Made by a program: the position numbers and the translations under genes. This document shows, in pieces, positions 4,695 to 7,780 of a stretch of 7,780 nucleotides of DNA; positions within the stretch are counted from its first letter, which is position 1; every line of letters starts with the position of its first letter. The stretch comes from Oscillospiraceae bacterium. GTDB taxonomy: Bacteria > Bacillota > Clostridia > Oscillospirales > Ruminococcaceae. The notes under the pieces are model-generated. The model searched no databases. It worked only from the letters and a program-made list of their open reading frames with translations, and was not told the origin of the DNA. The stretch is taken from positions 1-7,780 of the forward strand of contig DNUB01000054.1 in assembly GCA_003508605.1 (NCBI GenBank). Direction: 5' to 3'.

Positions 4695-5894
4695 ATGAAC
4701 AGAAAGAAAAACATTAAAATAAAACACAGCAAGGGCAGATTATACAAGAAAAAGCGTTCCGCCGCCAGAACCGTTCTCGAGGTCATAGTGCTGACGGCGC
4801 TGGCGGGAGGTCTGATATATATAGGCTATTCCGCCGCAGGACCGCTGATAGATTATATAACCAACGGCGGCGGCTCCGATACGGTAACGGGCTGGACTCC
4901 GGCGGAAAGCACCCCTGCCGCCGGCACGGACGGCAGCGGAATTACGGACACGTCCATAAGCTCGGAGGAAACCGAAAGCAGACAGACGTCGGCAGGCATA
5001 GGCACATACCTGCTGCCCCAAGGTGCGCTTAAAAGCAAGGAGGCGTTAAACAGCGCATTGGATTCGGCAAAAAAATACGGGTTCGGCGTGGTGCTGATCC
5101 CCTTAAAGGACGGCGAGGGCAAGCTTCTTTATGCCTCGGAGATAGAATATATAAAGGATATTGAGGATCTGAGGGCGGGCACATTGCCGGCTAAGGCGAT
5201 AGCGGACGCAGCAAAAGCCAAAAACCTTATCCCAAAGGCGGTTATACCCACCCTGTCAGACAAGCTTACCCCGGACTATGTCGGGGACACGGGCTACGTA
5301 TTTGAAAACGGCGGCTACAGCTGGCTTGACAATTCTGTGGAGTACGGCGGAAAACGCTGGGTAGATCCCTATTTAAGCGGTACGAAAAAATATTATGCCG
5401 ATATTGTGGGGGAGCTGAAATCGGCGGGCTTTGAGGAGATAGCTTTATCCCAGCTGAGGTATCCCGCTTTTCACGATATCGACAGGGAATATCTTGCGGC
5501 GAGAAATTTTGCCGCCGACAGATACAAGGCTCTTACCGCCCTGTATAATTCCTGCAATAATGCGGCGGGGAAAACCGCAGCGGTTATGGTGGACGTCAAG
5601 GACGTGCTCAGCGGCGGGGGACAAGGATTTTCGGGCACCGCCGAGCTGCTTTCCGACAAAAGCTTTTCGGGAAAGGTGTTTTTGACGCTGAAATTAACGG
5701 ATTTCGGGGAAACCCTTGAAACGGGAGAGGGCGACCCCATAGCTCTCCCCAAGGATACGGCGAAAAAAGCGGAAATGCTTATAAGCAGGGCAAGCGAACG
5801 TTTAGGCACAAATCTTACCGTCGTTCCCATAATCAGCGGAGAGGGGCTGTCCGCCGAGGCTTTAGCTGCCTGCTATAAGGAGATCACTCCCTGA
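4695..5894 (+). CDS. Membrane-anchored DUF4015-like protein (putative glycosidase-type barrel)
   Basis: The 399-residue protein has a very basic N-terminus (1-25), one hydrophobic helix (about 26-50) without a lipobox, a Ser/Thr/Gly-rich linker (about 57-100), and then an extracytoplasmic barrel-like domain (about 101-395). The domain resembles DUF4015, a putative glycosyl hydrolase family related to alpha-amylase-type barrels: YGFGVVLIPLKDGEGKLLYAS (128-148) resembles the strand reading 'vviDvKDdsGrltY', and KRWVDPYLSGTKKYYADIVGELKSAGFEEIALSQLRYP (220-257) matches WVDPYS...ELGFDEIQFDYVRFP. The Asp of FDYVRFP is Ser252 here, so hydrolysis may be lost. I prefer ATG 4695, six bases after GAGG, to the in-frame TTG at 4683. 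It is the last gene of the run that starts with the rnfD-like gene, 191 bases after the rnfA-like stop. Substrate and partner are unknown. Confidence 0.75.
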   Translation: MNRKKNIKIKHSKGRLYKKKRSAARTVLEVIVLTALAGGLIYIGYSAAGPLIDYITNGGGSDTVTGWTPAESTPAAGTDGSGITDTSISSEETESRQTSAGIGTYLLPQGALKSKEALNSALDSAKKYGFGVVLIPLKDGEGKLLYASEIEYIKDIEDLRAGTLPAKAIADAAKAKNLIPKAVIPTLSDKLTPDYVGDTGYVFENGGYSWLDNSVEYGGKRWVDPYLSGTKKYYADIVGELKSAGFEEIALSQLRYPAFHDIDREYLAARNFAADRYKALTALYNSCNNAAGKTAAVMVDVKDVLSGGGQGFSGTAELLSDKSFSGKVFLTLKLTDFGETLETGEGDPIALPKDTAKKAEMLISRASERLGTNLTVVPIISGEGLSAEALAACYKEITP

Positions 5895-5902
5895 TTTCTA
5901 TA

Positions 5903-5931
5903 ATAAATTCGGGGCACTGCCCCTCGTTGAA
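5903..5931 (+). repeat. Intergenic repeat, copy 2
   Basis: This copy matches 1868-1896 at 25 of 29 positions. Here the core is a perfect hairpin, GGGGC (5911-5915) with GCCCC (5919-5923) around ACT. It begins eight bases after the DUF4015-like stop and leads straight into the larger structured element at 5932. No T run follows the hairpin. Confidence 0.6.
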
Positions 5932-6047
5932 GGGAAGCCTCAAAAGTGCGTCTCCAAATGCCTTGCTTAAGCAAAGACCTACGGAGCCCGGCCCTGTCGT
6001 GCCAAACCCTCGGACAGGTGGATAGGGCTCCGCATTATGGGCTTCCC
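5932..6047 (+). ncRNA. Nested inverted-repeat element, candidate structured RNA or small repeat element
   Basis: Three nested stems fit one fold. The outer is GGGAAGCC (5932-5939) with GGCTTCCC (6040-6047), the middle CGGAGCCC (5982-5989) with GGGCTCCG (6025-6032), and the inner CCTGTC (5993-5998) with GACAGG (6013-6018). The left bulge holds a perfect 12-base palindrome, TTGCTTAAGCAA (5963-5974). It lies 83 bases before the VTC-domain gene. I could not match it to a known riboswitch, 6S, SRP or RNase P RNA. The strand is assumed from the genes; a MITE-like repeat would explain it equally well. Confidence 0.4.
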
Positions 6048-6130
6048 CTGCAGCCAATCCGTTTTACCCTTATTGCTTTTCAAGCCGATTTTTTAGAACA
6101 GTCTTGAAATAAAACGAAAGGTGGTGTGCT

Positions 6131-6871
6131 ATGTCCGTTAAAAACGAGCCCTCCAAAAAATACCGTCATGAGCTGAAATATATAATAAACAGCGGATATT
6201 ATCATATTCTCCGCAGCAGATTAAAAGCGGCCATGAAGCCCGATCCTCACGGCGAAAAGGGGGTTTACCGAATTACCAGCCTTTACTTTGACGACCTATT
6301 CCGTTCCGCTTATAACGACAAGCTTTTGGGGCTTGACGTGAGAAAAAAATATCGGGTGCGGTATTACGGTCTTTCCCCCTCGGTAATCCGTCTTGAGGTA
6401 AAGGAGAAAAAGGGGGAAATGGTCTGCAAGAGAAGCGTTCCCCTGACCCTTTCGGAATATAAGGGGCTAATAAAAGGGGAAAGGGATTTTCTGAGGGCGG
6501 AAAAGAACATAAATACCGCCGCCTGGGAGTTTTCCCTATCGGACAGGCTTACCGCTCTTTTCCCCGCCGTTTTGGTGGATTATCGGAGGGAAGCCTATAT
6601 CTGCCCTGCTGGAAATGTGCGCATTACCTTTGACAGCAATTTAAAAACCTCTCTTAACGCCGACGGGTTAGAGGAAGGGGCGGAATTTATAAATGTCTTT
6701 AATAAGGGCGAAATAATATTGGAGGTAAAGTACGACAGCTTTATCCCCTCCTATATTATGGATCTGTTAAGCGGTATTCCCTTAACCAGGGAATCCGTAT
6801 CAAAATTTGTATTATGCAGCGATAAGCTAACGGAGGTATCAAAATGCAGCTTTTATCAGCAAATATCTTAG
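6131..6871 (+). CDS. VTC-domain protein (polyphosphate polymerase-type)
   Basis: VTC domains are triphosphate-tunnel enzymes; yeast Vtc4 makes polyphosphate from ATP. At 246 residues this is a stand-alone domain. The tunnel residues are visible in order: Lys16 in RHELKYII, SLYFDD (50-55), Arg75 and Arg77 in KYRVRYY, Glu89 and Lys91 in RLEVKEK, Lys100-Arg101, Arg152 in DYRREAY, Arg164 in VRITFD, Glu198 and Lys200 in ILEVKYD, and Lys225 in ESVSKFVL. These correspond to Vtc4 K200, R264, R266, K281, R361, R373, E426 and K458, so catalysis looks intact. There is no signal peptide, so the protein is cytosolic. The ribosome site AAAGGTGG lies six bases before the ATG. The last 28 bases overlap the DUF4956 gene, implying co-translation. 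The true product of bacterial members in such pairs is not settled; the family call is firm. Confidence 0.9.
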   Translation: MSVKNEPSKKYRHELKYIINSGYYHILRSRLKAAMKPDPHGEKGVYRITSLYFDDLFRSAYNDKLLGLDVRKKYRVRYYGLSPSVIRLEVKEKKGEMVCKRSVPLTLSEYKGLIKGERDFLRAEKNINTAAWEFSLSDRLTALFPAVLVDYRREAYICPAGNVRITFDSNLKTSLNADGLEEGAEFINVFNKGEIILEVKYDSFIPSYIMDLLSGIPLTRESVSKFVLCSDKLTEVSKCSFYQQIS

Positions 6872-7527
6872 AACAGTTAGGCGCAAGCCTGGATTTGTCA
6901 AATCAGCTGGCAAGCCTTTCGCTCCCCCATATTTTGGTTTCCATGGGCGCAGCCGCACTCTGCGGCGTAATTATTTATCTTGTGTACCGTTTTTTCTACA
7001 GGGGAGTGGTATACAGCGATAATTTCAACATTCTGCTTATAATGATAACGGTGATCACTTCCTTTATCATTATGACCATAAGCGCAAATATCGTGCTGTC
7101 CTTAGGTATGGTGGGCGCGCTTTCCATTGTCCGTTTCCGTTCTGCGGTAAAGGATCCTCTTGATATAGGCTTTTTATTCTGGGGAATAGCCTCGGGACTT
7201 ACCTGCGGCGCAGGACTGTACTTTGTTGCCCTTGTGGGTACGGTTCTTATTGCGGTGTTATACATAATTCTCCATTTCTGCAAGAAGGAAAAGAAAAGCT
7301 ATCTGCTTATCATAAGATACGGCGACGAGGCGGAGGAGCAGGTAAGCTCCTTATTAAGCGGAATGAAGTACAAGCTGAAAAGCAAGACCGTAAGCGGCGG
7401 AGAAACGGAGCTTACTGTGGAAATTAAGGTAAACAGAAACGACACCTCCGACGCCGCAAGATTTAAGACGGTTTCGGGAGTAAACGGAGTTACCCTGCTT
7501 GAGTACAGCGGGGAATATATGAATTGA
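6844..7527 (+). CDS. DUF4956 membrane protein
   Basis: The 227-residue protein has about four hydrophobic segments: roughly 30-50, 61-82, 84-98 and 105-145. A soluble C-terminal domain (about 147-227) faces, by inference, the cytosol. The DUF4956 signature is clear: LGMVGALSIVRFRSAVKDPLDIGFLFWGIASGLTCGAGLY (87-126). The C-terminal part has a beta-alpha pattern. The ATG is seven bases after a perfect GGAGG (6832-6836) located inside the VTC gene, and the two genes overlap by 28 bases. DUF4956 genes often accompany VTC-domain genes, sometimes with CotH-type proteins, which suggests a membrane partner for the VTC enzyme, perhaps for export or docking of its product. That role is inference. Confidence 0.9.
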   Translation: MQLLSANILEQLGASLDLSNQLASLSLPHILVSMGAAALCGVIIYLVYRFFYRGVVYSDNFNILLIMITVITSFIIMTISANIVLSLGMVGALSIVRFRSAVKDPLDIGFLFWGIASGLTCGAGLYFVALVGTVLIAVLYIILHFCKKEKKSYLLIIRYGDEAEEQVSSLLSGMKYKLKSKTVSGGETELTVEIKVNRNDTSDAARFKTVSGVNGVTLLEYSGEYMN

Positions 7528-7780
7528 CAAACCGATTTTTCCCCGGTTCCGGGTTTAAAAATGTAAAAAGATCCCAAAAACAGAACGGCAAGACAAAAGA
7601 ATAACACACTATTCGTCAAGCTTCTTCAAGAGCCGCCCCAAACCCGAAGCCGCAGCAGCTTTAATGACCGCAAAAGCGTACTCCGAAAAGCAAAGCACCG
7701 CAAAAAAATAAGGGAAAAAAGCATTGCAGAGCAAACCCGCACAACGAAACCGCCATTCGGCGACCGCCGAATGAGAAGGC
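7528..7780. other. Non-coding tail of the window
   Basis: No gene with a supported start lies here. A perfect hairpin, CATTCGGC (7754-7761) with GCCGAATG (7766-7773) around GACC, stands at the edge; any T run after it is outside the window. On the minus strand a stop-free frame runs from the edge to TAG at 7609-7611. No terminator with a clear T run follows the DUF4956 gene. Confidence 0.4.

Noticed and set aside
7539..7556. GGTTCCGGGTTT-type inverted repeat after the DUF4956 gene as a terminator
   Set aside because: The possible stems have two-base loops or mismatches and no T run follows.
1..7780. CRISPR array, tRNA, rRNA, insertion sequence or phage genes
   Set aside because: No spaced identical repeats, cloverleaf-like segments, transposase or phage-protein frames were seen.

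Overview
The window looks like a chromosomal segment of a Clostridia-type Firmicute, probably a gut-type relative of the Oscillospiraceae/Ruminococcaceae (inference). The signs are strong purine-rich Shine-Dalgarno sites close to the starts, a near-consensus sigma-A promoter, a MecA-family adaptor, an RnfD/E/A-type membrane gene set, and a VTC-domain plus DUF4956 gene pair. No rRNA, tRNA, CRISPR array, transposase or phage gene was seen.

Layout. Positions 1-60 may hold the last codons of an upstream gene, followed by a short tandem repeat that repeats its 3' end. A sigma-A promoter and a hairpin leader precede a ribulose-phosphate 3-epimerase gene (rpe, 243-881). A MecA-like adaptor gene runs convergently on the minus strand (1015-1644). 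The divergent spacer beyond it (1645-1907) is densely structured. It carries a candidate promoter, three hairpins, one of them followed by five T, and a repeat that recurs at 5903.

From 1908 to 5894 four plus-strand genes follow each other: RnfD-like, RnfE-like, RnfA-like, and a membrane-anchored DUF4015-like (putative glycosidase fold) protein. The three Rnf-like proteins align well with the family, but the cofactor sites are largely gone. The RnfD-like protein has no recognisable covalent-FMN motif. The RnfE-like protein has Gly and Pro where the two iron-sulphur cysteines belong. The RnfA-like protein has lost one of its two. RnfB, RnfC and RnfG are absent from the window. The DUF4015-like protein also appears to lack the acidic residue of the family's FDYVRFP-type motif. 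This is the most unusual part of the window: a trimmed Rnf/Nqr-type membrane core that probably no longer carries electrons in the usual way, linked to an extracytoplasmic partner.

From 6131 to 7527 two overlapping genes encode a VTC/polyphosphate-polymerase-type domain protein and a DUF4956 membrane protein. This pairing is known, often together with CotH-type proteins, but no CotH gene is visible here. A 116-nt nested inverted-repeat element (5932-6047) lies just upstream and may be a structured RNA or a small repeat element. The last 253 bases hold no gene I can support.
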